Positions 1 through 8,114 of a stretch of DNA of 64,000 bases are shown piece after piece. The DNA lies in the NCBI RefSeq assembly GCF_002846205.1, contig NZ_PHKV01000004.1:62001-126000 (forward strand), in the 5' to 3' direction. Within the stretch, counting starts at the first letter, position 1; each line of letters opens with the position of its first letter. The notes beneath the pieces are model-generated. The model did no database searches, was not told the DNA's origin, and saw only the letters and a list, made by a program, of their open reading frames with translations. The position numbers were made by a program, and so were the translations under genes. This DNA comes from Xanthomonas prunicola (GTDB lineage Bacteria > Pseudomonadota > Gammaproteobacteria > Xanthomonadales > Xanthomonadaceae).

Positions 1-849
1 CGGCAGTCGCTGGAAGAGGGGCTGTGGAACTGCCAGATCGACACCACCCAGGCCGAAGTGGCGCTGTTGAACGTGCTGATCAATGCGCGCGATGCGATGG
101 CGCAGTGCGAGCGCAAGGAAGTGACCGTGCAGACCCAGAACGTGGAAATCACCAGCCATGATCTGGCCATGCACCACCAGTTGGCGCCGGGCCGCTACGT
201 GAGCATTGCCGTCAGCGACACTGGCTCGGGCATGCCGCCGGAGGTGACCAGCCGCGTCATGGAGCCGTTCTTTACCACCAAGGACGAGGGCCAGGGCACG
301 GGACTGGGTCTGTCGATGGTGTACGGCTTCGTCAAGCAGTCCGGCGGCACCGTGCGCATCTACAGCGAAGTGGGCGAAGGCACCACGGTGCGGCTGTATT
401 TCCCCGCATCCAACGAGTTCGAGAACGACCTGCAGGCCGTCAAGAGCCGTGCCATCGACAAGGGCGGCAGCGAAACCATCCTGGTGGTGGAAGACAAACA
501 GGACGTGGCGGTAGTGGCCAGGATGTTCCTGGAAAACGCCGGTTACCGCATCCTCTCCGCAGCCAGTGGGCGTGAGGCGATCGAGTTACTCGAGCAACAT
601 CCGGACGTGGATGCGCTGTTCACCGACCTGATCATGCCCGGCGGCATGAACGGCGTGGTGCTCGCGCGCGAAGCACGCCGCCTGCTGCCCAGGATCAAGG
701 TGTTGCTCACGACCGGTTATGCCGACGCCAGCATCCAGCGCACCGACGTGGGCGGGGCGGAATTCGACGTGGTCAACAAGCCCTACACGCAAAAGGAATT
801 GCTCAAGCGCATCCGCATGTTGCTGGACGGGCCGACCGGCGTAGGCTGA
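1..849 (+). CDS. Hybrid sensor histidine kinase, C-terminal fragment (ATPase + receiver domain)
   Basis: The reading frame is open at the left window edge, so only the last 282 residues are present. It starts inside the GHKL ATPase domain: the N-box (LLNVLINARDAM, nt 64-99), the G1 box (DTGSGM, about nt 220), the F box (EPFFTTK) and the G2 box (GTGLGLSMVYGF, nt 297-332) are all intact. A receiver domain follows (about nt 475-840) with an acidic pair (VVEDK), a phospho-acceptor Asp in FTDLIMP and the conserved Lys in NKPY. This is the architecture of a cytosolic or membrane hybrid kinase ending in its own receiver. The sensory part lies outside the window, so the signal is unknown. The GTG at 58 is an internal codon, not a start. 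Confidence 0.9.
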   Translation, partial: RQSLEEGLWNCQIDTTQAEVALLNVLINARDAMAQCERKEVTVQTQNVEITSHDLAMHHQLAPGRYVSIAVSDTGSGMPPEVTSRVMEPFFTTKDEGQGTGLGLSMVYGFVKQSGGTVRIYSEVGEGTTVRLYFPASNEFENDLQAVKSRAIDKGGSETILVVEDKQDVAVVARMFLENAGYRILSAASGREAIELLEQHPDVDALFTDLIMPGGMNGVVLAREARRLLPRIKVLLTTGYADASIQRTDVGGAEFDVVNKPYTQKELLKRIRMLLDGPTGVG

Positions 850-868
850 GGACGTCTTGCATCTTGCA

Positions 869-904
869 CCCTGCGATGCCGCTGTTGCAGGCGGCATCGC
901 AGGG
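869..904 (+). terminator. Strong intergenic hairpin after the hybrid kinase
   Basis: A perfect 14-bp stem (869-882 with 891-904) encloses an 8-nt loop, 20 bp after the kinase stop codon. There is no T-run after it, so it is either a Rho-independent-like terminator lacking the U-tract or a 3'-end stabilising hairpin. Confidence 0.6.
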
Positions 905-1245
905 CGATTGGTGCTGGATTTCGAGACTTCTTTAGTCCGTCGGATCAGCGCATGGATCAGCGGTAGGCAGTGAAGAATCTTGATCGAAGCTCATAGCAAT
1001 GGAGGCTGCTGCCCATCTGCCACGCTGGATCAACTATGCGGTGCGCAGCCCGTTGGTAAAGCCGCCGACGCCAGCGCGCGCCGCCGATACGTCGAACACG
1101 TCTCTCGATGGCCTGACCTTCGCAGGTAATCCGCGCGACAGGTCGCAGGTCCGTCGATCAGTTCATATGCGCAGAGGAGTATCCGGGGAGTGGGAAACCG
1201 TTTGTGCGAATCCCAACGCCTCAATCCCGAATCCTGGTTTTCAAC
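905..1245. other. Intergenic region without a supported gene
   Basis: About 340 bp lie between the kinase terminator hairpin and the yggX stop codon. An open frame at 999-1376 (+) runs antisense into yggX and has neither a good ribosome binding site nor recognisable protein features, so I do not call it. I see no RNA gene or repeat here. Confidence 0.5.
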
Positions 1246-1524
1246 CTACTCCTCACCAAGCGGTGCCACATACCCATCAGGTTTGTCGGCATTGCGCTCG
1301 AACAGGAACTTCTGCAGTTCGGCCTCGAGAAAGGCGCGATGTTTGGGGTCGCGCGGCGATAGCCGGTTTTCGTTGATCAGCATGGTCTGGTGCGCCAGCC
1401 ATGCCTGCCACGCGCTCTTGCCGATCTGCGCGAAGATGCGCTGGCCGAGTTCGCCGGGATACGGCACGAAATCCAGGCCGTCGGTATCGCATTGCTGGTA
1501 CTGGCAGAACACGGTGCGGGACAT
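1246..1524 (-). CDS. yggX: YggX family Fe(2+)-trafficking protein
   Basis: A 92-residue cytosolic protein matching YggX in length and sequence: it starts [10 protein letters not shown] with the conserved single Cys near the N-terminus, has the middle segment [26 protein letters not shown] (shown here only as landmarks GQRIFAQ and AWLAHQTML), and the signature [12 protein letters not shown]. The family is linked to oxidative protection of Fe-S clusters. It starts 21 bp after the mutY stop on the same strand, which reproduces the common mutY-yggX operon; MutY is itself an Fe-S enzyme. Confidence in identity is high. Confidence 0.95.
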   Translation of the reverse strand: MSRTVFCQYQQCDTDGLDFVPYPGELGQRIFAQIGKSAWQAWLAHQTMLINENRLSPRDPKHRAFLEAELQKFLFERNADKPDGYVAPLGEE

Positions 1525-1545
1525 GCGAATTCCTTTGAGGCGTGC

Positions 1546-2619
1546 TTAGAGCGTGTCGAGCAACTTGCGGATCGGCGCCGGCAGGCCCAGCGCTCCGAGA
1601 TCGGCGCGGGCGACCCAACGCAGATCGTCATTGTCGCGCACCGACGCACGCAGTGCGACCTTGCGTAGGCGCAACGGCTGCAGATGCAGGCGATAGTGGC
1701 TGAAGGTGTGCACGATCGGCGGCATCGCATCGGCGCGTTCGTAGCTGCCATCGATGGATCTGTCGAACCAGGCGCGCATGCCGCTGTCGGTGTCGGCCTG
1801 CGGCAGCGTCCACAGCGAGGCCCAGATGCCGGTGGGTGGGCGGCGCTGCAGCAGGATCTCGCCTTGGGCGTTTTCCAGCAGCAGGGCGGTCGCTTCGCGC
1901 TCGGGCAGGACCTTGCCCGGTTTGGGCGTCGGCAGCGCATCCACCAGGCCCTCGCGGCGGGCGACGCAGGCATCCTGCAGCGGGCACAGCACGCACGCCG
2001 GTTTGGCGCGGGTGCACAGGGTGGCGCCGAAATCCATCTGCGCCTGGGTGTAGTCGGCCAGGCGGCCGTCGGGCACATGCGCGACATGGGTTGTCGCCAG
2101 CTGCCACAGCTGCTTTTCGATGGCCGGCAGGCCGGGATAGCCGGCAATGCCATGTAAACGCGTCATGACGCGTTTGACGTTGCCATCCATGATGGGGAAA
2201 CGGTCGTTCCACGCCTGGCTCAGGATCGCACCGGCGGTGCTGCGGCCGATGCCCGGCAGCGCGAGCAATGCATCGAAGTCGTGCGGCAATTCGCCACCAT
2301 GCAGGGCGAGGCATTGTTTGGCAGCGGCATGCAGATTGCGTGCGCGGGCGTAGTAGCCCAGCCCGGCCCAATGCGCCATCACGGTGTCGTTGTCGGCCGC
2401 AGCCAGATCGGCCAACGCAGGGAAGCGCGCCACGAACTTGTTGAAGTACGGAATGACCACTGCAACCTGGGTCTGCTGCAGCATGATTTCCGACAGCCAG
2501 ACGCGATACGGCGCGCGCGGATGCTGCCAGGGCAGGTCGTGACGGCCGTGGCCGTCGAACCAGTGCAGCAGCGGGGCGACAAAGGCGTCAGCGGATGAAG
2601 CGGCGAGATCTGCGGGCAT
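1546..2619 (-). CDS. mutY: A/G-specific adenine DNA glycosylase MutY
   Basis: 357 residues from the ATG at 2619 (MPADLAASS...). The frame is open about 60 codons further upstream, but that extension reads as low-complexity sequence and crosses the preceding small gene. It removes adenine mispaired with 8-oxoguanine. Visible features are the N-terminal DLPWQ and SEIMLQQTQV motifs, the helix-hairpin-helix LLALPGIGRSTAGAIL followed by the catalytic-Asp region IMDGNVKRV, and the [4Fe-4S] loop C-x6-C-x2-C-x5-C (CTRAKPACVLCPLQDAC). A C-terminal NUDIX-like domain (LLLQRRPPTGIW) recognises 8-oxoG. Probably co-transcribed with yggX. Confidence 0.96.
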   Translation of the reverse strand: MPADLAASSADAFVAPLLHWFDGHGRHDLPWQHPRAPYRVWLSEIMLQQTQVAVVIPYFNKFVARFPALADLAAADNDTVMAHWAGLGYYARARNLHAAAKQCLALHGGELPHDFDALLALPGIGRSTAGAILSQAWNDRFPIMDGNVKRVMTRLHGIAGYPGLPAIEKQLWQLATTHVAHVPDGRLADYTQAQMDFGATLCTRAKPACVLCPLQDACVARREGLVDALPTPKPGKVLPEREATALLLENAQGEILLQRRPPTGIWASLWTLPQADTDSGMRAWFDRSIDGSYERADAMPPIVHTFSHYRLHLQPLRLRKVALRASVRDNDDLRWVARADLGALGLPAPIRKLLDTL

Positions 2620-2681
2620 GAGGTCTGCTGGCGATAAAGGAGGGCGGTGCCGGGCACAAGCGCGATGTTGCGGTGGCGAGC

Positions 2682-2945
2682 TCAGCGCAGTGGAAACGCC
2701 ATGCCGACCAGGCACTGCTGACAGAAAAAGCCTTCGTCGCCAGTCCAATGCGGTGCCCGAGGTGCGTGGTACCAAGACACCGCCGCATCGCTGCACTGCG
2801 TTGCACGTAACGAGGCGGGCATGGGGCGCGCGAACTCCAGCACGCGGTTGGCATGCGACCAGCCGTGCGATACCTGCTGCACCGTGCAGCCGGCCTGCAG
2901 CGCGCTTGCGGACAGGGACTGCAGGTGCGGGCAGGCGTCAGCCAC
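2682..2945 (-). CDS. Small conserved-looking protein between ftsY and mutY, function unknown
   Basis: 87 residues, starting at a GTG that directly abuts the ftsY stop (TGA at 2946-2948, GTG at 2943-2945) and ending about 60 bp before mutY, so translation could be coupled to ftsY. There are five Cys residues, including a C-terminal CxxC (FFCQQC) that could hold a metal or form a disulfide; there is no signal peptide or membrane segment. I do not recognise a family. Its position inside a same-strand operon and the lack of overlap with its neighbours favour a real gene, but it could be a chance open frame. Confidence 0.5.
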   Translation of the reverse strand: MADACPHLQSLSASALQAGCTVQQVSHGWSHANRVLEFARPMPASLRATQCSDAAVSWYHAPRAPHWTGDEGFFCQQCLVGMAFPLR

Positions 2946-4610
2946 TCAGCTGCCCAAGGCTTCCGGCAGCAAGGCGTCGACGAAGGCGACCGGGTCGAAC
3001 ACGCGCAGATCTTCCGGGCGTTCGCCGATGCCGGCAAACCGGATCGGAATATTGAACTCGCGGGCCAGTGCGAACACCACGCCGCCCTTGGCGGTGCCAT
3101 CGAGTTTGGTCACGACCAGGCCGGTGACGCCCACCGCAGCATGGAACTGGCGCAGCTGCGAAATGGCGTTCTGGCCGGTGGTGCCATCGATCACCATCAA
3201 TACTTCATGCGGTGCGGCGGGGTCGATCTTGCCGAGCACGCGGCGGATCTTGCCCAGCTCGTTCATCAGCCCGGTCTGGGTGTGCAGGCGGCCGGCGGTG
3301 TCGGCGATCAACACGTCGGTGCCGCGTGCCTTGGCGGCCTGCAACGCGTCGAACGCCACCGAGGCGGCATCGGCGTTCTGCCCTTGCGCGATCACCGCCA
3401 CGCCATTGCGATCGCCCCAGGCCTGCAACTGCGCCACGGCGGCGGCGCGGAAGGTGTCGCCGGCGGCCAGCATCAGGCTATTGCCCTCATCCTTGAAACG
3501 CTTGGCCAGCTTGCCGATGGTGGTGGTCTTGCCGACGCCGTTGACGCCGACGGTGAGGACCACGAACGGCTTGAGCGAACGGTCGATGACCAGCGGCTTG
3601 GAGACCGGCTGCAGCAGCGCGATGAGATCGCTGCGCAGGGCCTTGAACATCGCCTGTGCATCGACGAATTCGCGCGATTTCATGCGTTTGCGCAGGCCTT
3701 CGATCAACGCGGTGGTGGCGCCGATGCCGACGTCGGCGGTGATCAGCGCGGTTTCGATTTCATCCAGCAGGTCGTCGTCGAGCTTGGGGTTGCGCGAGAA
3801 CAGGCCGCCGAAGCTGCGGGCGAAGGTGCTGTTGCGCAGCCGCTCGCGCCAGCCCGGTTTGCCGGCCGGTGCGGCAGGCAGCGCGTCGCGCTGGCCGACG
3901 ATGCTGTCGCTGTCCTGGGTGGTCGGCAGTGGTGCGCTGACAATCGCCGGCGCGGTGACCGTCGGTGCGGCACTTGCCGGAGTTGCAGCAATTGGAGCTG
4001 CGGTAGCAGGTACAGCAGCGGCGGGTGCAGGCGTTGCGGACGGCGGAACGACGGCCACGGGCGTGGTGACCGGCGGTGCAACCACGGCAGGCGCCGCGTC
4101 AGGCGGCGTCGGTGTGGTCTGTGGCTGTCCCACCACCGGCGGCACCACCACAGTGACCTGCGCGCTTGGCGCGCTGGCGGCAATCGGGTCGGGTAGGGCC
4201 TGCAATGCGGTCGGCGCAGGCGCCGCCGGGGCTGCAGGTGTGCTCGGAACGGCAGCAATGCTCTGCGCTTGGCCTGTGCGTGCAGCGATCTCCTGCGCAA
4301 GCTGGTCGGCAGGCGTTGCGGCAGGTGGCGGCGCAGCGCCCGATGCAGGTGCTGCAGGGTCGGTACGCGCCGCAGCGGGAGTGGCTGGAGCGACAACCGG
4401 CGCTGCGGCTGTGTCTATGCCTGGTTCGGCATTGGGCATCGCCTCGACCGGCGATGCCGGGGGGGCGGCAGACGGCGCGGTAGGGAATGCGGCTGCCAGT
4501 TCTTCCAGGCTGTAGCGCGAGGTACGCGAGCTGTCGGGCGTGGTTGGCTTGTTGCGGCGAAAAAAGCTGGCCATTGGCAACGCGGTAGGGGAAACCGGAA
4601 ATTCTATCAT
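2946..4610 (-). CDS. ftsY: Signal recognition particle receptor FtsY
   Basis: 554 residues. The C-terminal 300 form the NG GTPase: G1 P-loop GVNGVGKTTTIGKLA, the insertion-box region with AAGDTFRAAAVAQL, G3 DTAGRLHT, G4 TKLDGTAKGG and the closing GIGERPEDLRVFDP. FtsY docks SRP-bound ribosomes at the inner membrane for co-translational insertion. The N-terminal 230 residues are a long Ala/Pro/Val-rich, low-complexity stretch, longer than the acidic A domain of E. coli; such A domains vary greatly between species. The first residues (MIEFPVSPTALPMASFFRRNK) offer a second start at M14, which would give the more usual basic N-terminus MASFFRRNK. Confidence 0.96.
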   Translation of the reverse strand: MIEFPVSPTALPMASFFRRNKPTTPDSSRTSRYSLEELAAAFPTAPSAAPPASPVEAMPNAEPGIDTAAAPVVAPATPAAARTDPAAPASGAAPPPAATPADQLAQEIAARTGQAQSIAAVPSTPAAPAAPAPTALQALPDPIAASAPSAQVTVVVPPVVGQPQTTPTPPDAAPAVVAPPVTTPVAVVPPSATPAPAAAVPATAAPIAATPASAAPTVTAPAIVSAPLPTTQDSDSIVGQRDALPAAPAGKPGWRERLRNSTFARSFGGLFSRNPKLDDDLLDEIETALITADVGIGATTALIEGLRKRMKSREFVDAQAMFKALRSDLIALLQPVSKPLVIDRSLKPFVVLTVGVNGVGKTTTIGKLAKRFKDEGNSLMLAAGDTFRAAAVAQLQAWGDRNGVAVIAQGQNADAASVAFDALQAAKARGTDVLIADTAGRLHTQTGLMNELGKIRRVLGKIDPAAPHEVLMVIDGTTGQNAISQLRQFHAAVGVTGLVVTKLDGTAKGGVVFALAREFNIPIRFAGIGERPEDLRVFDPVAFVDALLPEALGS

Positions 4611-4729
4611 CCGGGCCTTCTGACGCCTTGACGCGCCCTTCAGCGCAGTACGTTGTGTGAGTGCATCGCATGGACCGCAGCGCCACTTGCGTAGCGACTC
4701 AGCTGCGGTCGCCAGCGCCAGGCGAATCC

Positions 4730-4749
4730 TGCCGAATTCGGCATTTTTT
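4730..4749 (+). terminator. Palindrome plus T-run, possible terminator
   Basis: A 14-nt perfect palindrome (TGCCGAATTCGGCA, 4730-4743) is followed by six T residues on the plus strand. No plus-strand gene precedes it, so it may end antisense transcription, or it may be an operator-like site upstream of ftsY. Confidence 0.3.
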
Positions 4750-4779
4750 CCAGCGATGTGTCAATGCGGACTTCTGCGC

Positions 4780-5508
4780 CTATAACTGACCTTTCAGCGC
4801 ACGGTAATCGCGTGGCGTCATGCCGACCGTGGCCTTGAACTGACGCGCAAAGGCGCTCTGGTCAGCAAAGCCGCAGCGCTGACCGATACTGGCGATGCTG
4901 TCGTCGCCGTACAACAGCCGCATCGCGGATTCGATGCGCAACTTGGTCAACAGTTGCTGCGGGGTGACCTGAAATACGCGGCGGAAGTGGCGTTCCAGCT
5001 GCGCCACCGATAGTCCGGCCAGGTCGGCAAGGCTTTGCACGCGCAGGTTGTCGCCGAAGTTGGCCTGCATGTGTTCCATCACCTGGCTCAAGCGTTCGTA
5101 AGCGGAGTGACGGCTGTCGGGCTGGCCCAAATCGCGCGAGATGCCGACCACGCCGATCACCTCATTGGCCTCGCATAGCGGGCGTTTGAAGGTCAGGCAC
5201 CAGCCCGGCAGGCGATTGGGATACAGGTGCACTTCGAGCTGGTTATCGATGAGCTCGCCGCATAGCACGCGGCGGTCCTGCATCATGTAGCTTCCGCCCA
5301 GCGGCAAGGGGAACACTTCCAGCGGCGAACGGCCGATGATCTCGCTGCGCAGCTTGCGCCCCAGCCGGCGCACCAGGGTCAGGTTGCAGTGGGTGTAGCG
5401 GCCCTCACTGTCCTTGATGAAGAACACCACATCCGGCAGTGCGTCGAACAGCGTCTGCATTTCCAGGGCGGGCAGGTTGAGGTCCATCAGGGTCATGGTA
5501 GCGGTCAC
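4780..5508 (-). CDS. PAS-AraC family transcriptional regulator, probable hydroxyproline regulator
   Basis: 242 residues. The N-terminal 125 form a PAS-like sensor (LFDALPDVVFFIKDSEGRY, then VIGVVGISRDL); residues about 145-242 are an AraC/XylS double helix-turn-helix (SLADLAGLSVAQLERHFRRV; second HTH IASIGQRCGFADQSAFARQF, ending GMTPRDYR). It is divergent from lhpA with about 150 bp between the start codons. In Pseudomonas the hydroxyproline genes are controlled by an AraC-type activator (LhpR), so by position and family this is the likely local regulator. A PAS sensor instead of a cupin sensor is notable. The DNA-binding family is certain; the target is inferred. Confidence 0.88.
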   Translation of the reverse strand: MTATMTLMDLNLPALEMQTLFDALPDVVFFIKDSEGRYTHCNLTLVRRLGRKLRSEIIGRSPLEVFPLPLGGSYMMQDRRVLCGELIDNQLEVHLYPNRLPGWCLTFKRPLCEANEVIGVVGISRDLGQPDSRHSAYERLSQVMEHMQANFGDNLRVQSLADLAGLSVAQLERHFRRVFQVTPQQLLTKLRIESAMRLLYGDDSIASIGQRCGFADQSAFARQFKATVGMTPRDYRALKGQL

Positions 5509-5584
5509 GATTAGACGGCTGCACGAATGTGCAACCCAGCGATGATCCTAGCGCAAACGCGCGGCTGTGATTCGGGTTGGCCAT

Positions 5585-5600
5585 TGTGCAGATTTCCGCA
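5585..5600 (+). promoter_or_regulatory. 16-mer upstream element shared with the gene at 25403
   Basis: TGTGCAGATTTCCGCA lies 57 bp before the lhpA start and recurs exactly at 25310-25325, upstream of the Tat-exported glycosidase-like gene. The core TTTCCGCA also precedes both TonB receptors of the glycan block (27947, 40068). At +29 from the core start the sequence is CTAGTCG, a 5/7 match to the CAAGACG found at the same distance at the other three sites. Confidence 0.5.
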
Positions 5601-5602
5601 TT

Positions 5603-5618
5603 TCCAATTCGCATTGGA
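5603..5618. promoter_or_regulatory. Inverted repeat in the araC-lhpA divergent promoter, candidate operator
   Basis: TCCAAT-TCGC-ATTGGA is a perfect 6-bp dyad with a 4-nt spacer, ending 38 bp before the lhpA ATG and immediately after the shared 16-mer. It is a plausible regulator site; binding by the neighbouring AraC protein is a guess, since AraC sites are usually direct repeats. Confidence 0.4.
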
Positions 5619-5656
5619 CGCTAGTCGTCCGCAGGCTGGCAGTGGGAGCATGGGGC

Positions 5657-6595
5657 ATGCACACCATCGACGTCATCGACTCCCATACAGCCGGCGAGCC
5701 TACCCGCGTGGTCCTTTCCGGCTTCCCCGACCTGGGCGATGGCGACCTGGCGCAATGCCGTGAGCGCTTCCGCAGCGGGTTCGACCATTGGCGCAGCGCC
5801 ATCGCCTGCGAACCGCGTGGGTCGGACACCATGGTGGGCGCCCTCTTGCTGCCGCCGCGCGACCCGAGCGCCTGCACCGGGGTGATCTTCTTCAATAACG
5901 TGGGCTATCTGGGCATGTGCGGGCACGGCACCATCGGGGTGGTACGCACCCTGGCCGAGCTGGGGCGCATCACGCCGGGCCAGCACCGGATCGAGACGCC
6001 GGTGGGTACGGTCGGGGTGGCGCTGGCCGAGGACGGCACGGTGTCGGTGGACAATGTCGAGAGCTATCGCGTTGCCAGCGGCGTGGAGGTCGAGGTGCCG
6101 GGGCATGGCCAGGTGCGTGGCGACGTGGCCTGGGGCGGCAATTGGTTCTTCATTACCGAGCAAGCGCCGTGTGCGCTGGATCTTGCGCATCAGCGCGAGC
6201 TGACCGCCTATACCGAAGCCATCCGGCTGGCCCTGGAAGCGGCCGGTCTCACTGGCGAGGCCGGTGGCGAGATCGACCATATCGAAATCAACGGCAGCGC
6301 ACCGGACGGCAGTGGCGTGGCCCGCAATTTCGTGCTGTGCCCGGGTTTGGCCTACGACCGCTCGCCGTGCGGCACCGGTACCAGCGCCAAGCTGGCGTGT
6401 CTGGCGGCCGACGGCAAGCTGGGCGAAGGCGAGCGCTGGGTGCAGCAAGGCATCCTGGGCAGCGCCTTCGAAGGCAGTTATCGCCTGAGCGGGCGCGGCA
6501 TTGCCCCGCGCATCAGCGGGCAGGCGTACATCACGGCACGCTCGCAACTGGTGATCGACCCGTCCGACCCGTTCGCCTGGGGCATCGTGCCCTGA
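5657..6595 (+). CDS. lhpA: 4-hydroxyproline 2-epimerase
   Basis: 312 residues from the ATG at 5657 (MHTIDVIDSHTAGEPTRVV), preceded by GGGAG; the frame is open 90 nt further upstream, but family members start at MHTID. It belongs to the proline racemase superfamily. Both catalytic cysteines are present, Cys88 in MCGHGTIG and Cys238 in SPCGTGTSAKLA. The Cys/Cys pair marks a racemase or epimerase rather than the Thr-containing 3-hydroxyproline dehydratase. It converts trans-4-hydroxy-L-proline to cis-4-hydroxy-D-proline in the cytosol, the first step of the bacterial pathway, and heads the operon; its stop overlaps the next start (TGATG). Confidence 0.94.
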   Translation: MHTIDVIDSHTAGEPTRVVLSGFPDLGDGDLAQCRERFRSGFDHWRSAIACEPRGSDTMVGALLLPPRDPSACTGVIFFNNVGYLGMCGHGTIGVVRTLAELGRITPGQHRIETPVGTVGVALAEDGTVSVDNVESYRVASGVEVEVPGHGQVRGDVAWGGNWFFITEQAPCALDLAHQRELTAYTEAIRLALEAAGLTGEAGGEIDHIEINGSAPDGSGVARNFVLCPGLAYDRSPCGTGTSAKLACLAADGKLGEGERWVQQGILGSAFEGSYRLSGRGIAPRISGQAYITARSQLVIDPSDPFAWGIVP

Positions 6596-7872
6596 TGGAA
6601 GCAGTGCGGCCCGCGCCGGTGGTTGCGTCGGCCATGCCGTCGGCCGATGCGGTGGCGGCTGCAATTGCAAAAACGTCTACGGCGCTGCCTGATTCGGCAT
6701 CGGTGCCTGGCTTGGGTGCCGACGCCGAATCCGGCTTCGCAACGTCTGCCGCGTCCACGCGACGCAGTTACGACCTGATCGTGATCGGCGCCGGCATCGT
6801 GGGCGCAGCCTGCGCCGAAGCCGCGGCGGGCGAGGGCCTGCGCGTGGCAATCGTCGAGCCGGGGCCGATCGGCGGTGGCTCCACCGCAGCGGCGATGGGG
6901 CACTTGGTGGCGATGGACGACGACCCGGCCGAGCTCGCGTTGTCGGCGTATTCGCTGCGTCTGTGGGAGCGCTTCGCCACGCTGAGCGAAGCGGAATTCA
7001 GTCGCTGCGGCACGCTGTGGGTGGCCCGCGATGCGCGCGAACTGGCGGCGGTGCCGGCCAAGATCGCGCGCTTGGCAACCGCCGGCCTGCATGCCGAAGC
7101 GATCGATGCGGCGCAACTGTACGCGCTGGAACCACAGCTGGTACCAGGCCTGGCTGGTGGCATGCGCGTGCCCGATGAAGCGGTGGTGTACCCACCGCGG
7201 GTAGCGCGGCATTTGGTGAGCCTGGCCGGCAAGTCTGGCGCGCGGCTGTTTGCCGGCCGTCGCGTGGCGCAGCTGCAGGAGCATGCGGTGCGTCTGGACG
7301 ATGGGCAGGTGCTCTCGGGGCCGGTGTTGGTTGCCAGCGGTGTGGCCTTGCCGCAGTTGCTGCCTGAGCTGGCCGTGCGCCCGCGCAAAGGGCACCTGGT
7401 GATCACCGACCGACATCCTGGATTGATCCGGCATCAGTTGCTGGAACTGGGCTATGCGGATTCGGCGCATGGTGCCGACGACACCAGCGTGGCCTTCAAT
7501 GTGCAGCCACGGCCCACCGGGCAGATTCTGATCGGCTCGTCGCGCCAGTTCGGCGAGCACGATCGCACCTTGTCGATGCCGGTGCTGCAGCAGATGTTGC
7601 AACGCGCGTTCGCGTACCTGCCGGTGCTGCGCGAGTTGCAGGCGATTCGCGTATGGACCGGTTTGCGCCCCGCCACGCCAGACGGGCGCCCGTATTTAGG
7701 GGCGGTGCCCGGACGGCAGGATGTGTGGGTGGCTGCCGGTCACGAGGGGCTAGGGGTCACCACCGCGCTGGGGAGCGCGCGGGTGATCGTGGATGGCCTG
7801 CTCGGGCGCACCCCGGCCATCGACCCGGCGCCGTATGCACCGGCGCGTGCCATGCAAGGTGCGCCCGCATGA
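6595..7872 (+). CDS. lhpB: FAD-dependent D-hydroxyproline dehydrogenase subunit (DAO family)
   Basis: 425 residues from the ATG at 6595, which overlaps the lhpA stop. It is a DadA/glycine-oxidase-type flavoenzyme with an FAD-binding GxGxxG (VIGAGIVGAACAEAA, from residue 63) and the C-terminal signature VWTGLRPATPDGRPYLG...AAGHEGLGVTTA (landmarks GLRPATPDG and GHEGLGV). With the next two genes it should form the heteromeric D-Hyp dehydrogenase that oxidises cis-4-hydroxy-D-proline to pyrroline-4-hydroxy-2-carboxylate. Unusually, about 55 Ala/Ser/Pro-rich residues precede the Rossmann fold; internal starts exist (M14, nt 6634), but none directly before the fold. The gene order lhpA-B-F-E matches Pseudomonas. 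Confidence 0.9.
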   Translation: MEAVRPAPVVASAMPSADAVAAAIAKTSTALPDSASVPGLGADAESGFATSAASTRRSYDLIVIGAGIVGAACAEAAAGEGLRVAIVEPGPIGGGSTAAAMGHLVAMDDDPAELALSAYSLRLWERFATLSEAEFSRCGTLWVARDARELAAVPAKIARLATAGLHAEAIDAAQLYALEPQLVPGLAGGMRVPDEAVVYPPRVARHLVSLAGKSGARLFAGRRVAQLQEHAVRLDDGQVLSGPVLVASGVALPQLLPELAVRPRKGHLVITDRHPGLIRHQLLELGYADSAHGADDTSVAFNVQPRPTGQILIGSSRQFGEHDRTLSMPVLQQMLQRAFAYLPVLRELQAIRVWTGLRPATPDGRPYLGAVPGRQDVWVAAGHEGLGVTTALGSARVIVDGLLGRTPAIDPAPYAPARAMQGAPA

Positions 7873-8114
7873 GCGCGACGGTGCGTCTGCACGTGGATGC
7901 GCAGTTGGTCGAAGTGCCGGCCGGTGCCAGCGTGGCGGCGGCCGTGGCGCTGACCACGCTGCAGTTTCGGCAATCGAGTAGTGGACAAGCGCGCGCGCCG
8001 TTATGCGGCATGGGCGTGTGCTTCGAATGCCGCGTGCGCATCGATGGTGTCGGTCAGCAACGCGCGTGCCTGGTGGACGCGCGCGAAGGCATGCAGGTGC
8101 GTACCGATGGTTGA
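7869..8114 (+). CDS. lhpF: [2Fe-2S] small subunit of D-hydroxyproline dehydrogenase
   Basis: 81 residues, ATG at 7869 overlapping the lhpB stop (ATGA). It carries a plant-type/SoxA-like [2Fe-2S] motif: Cys46, Cys51, Cys54 (LCGMGVCFECRV) and Cys67 (RACL). Proteins of this size with this motif are the ferredoxin-like gamma subunit of heterotrimeric amino-acid dehydrogenases (octopine/nopaline oxidase and LhpBEF types), passing electrons between the flavin subunits. It lies between the two flavoprotein genes and overlaps both, so the three are surely co-translated. Confidence 0.9.
   Translation: MSATVRLHVDAQLVEVPAGASVAAAVALTTLQFRQSSSGQARAPLCGMGVCFECRVRIDGVGQQRACLVDAREGMQVRTDG

Noticed and set aside
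999-1376. 125-residue frame in the gap after the hybrid kinase
   Set aside because: Runs into yggX antisense, no good ribosome binding site and no recognisable protein features.
2821-4515. 564-residue open frame on the plus strand opposite ftsY
   Set aside because: Shadow of the GC-rich ftsY gene: Ala/Gly low-complexity product, no family features, fully antisense to a certain gene.
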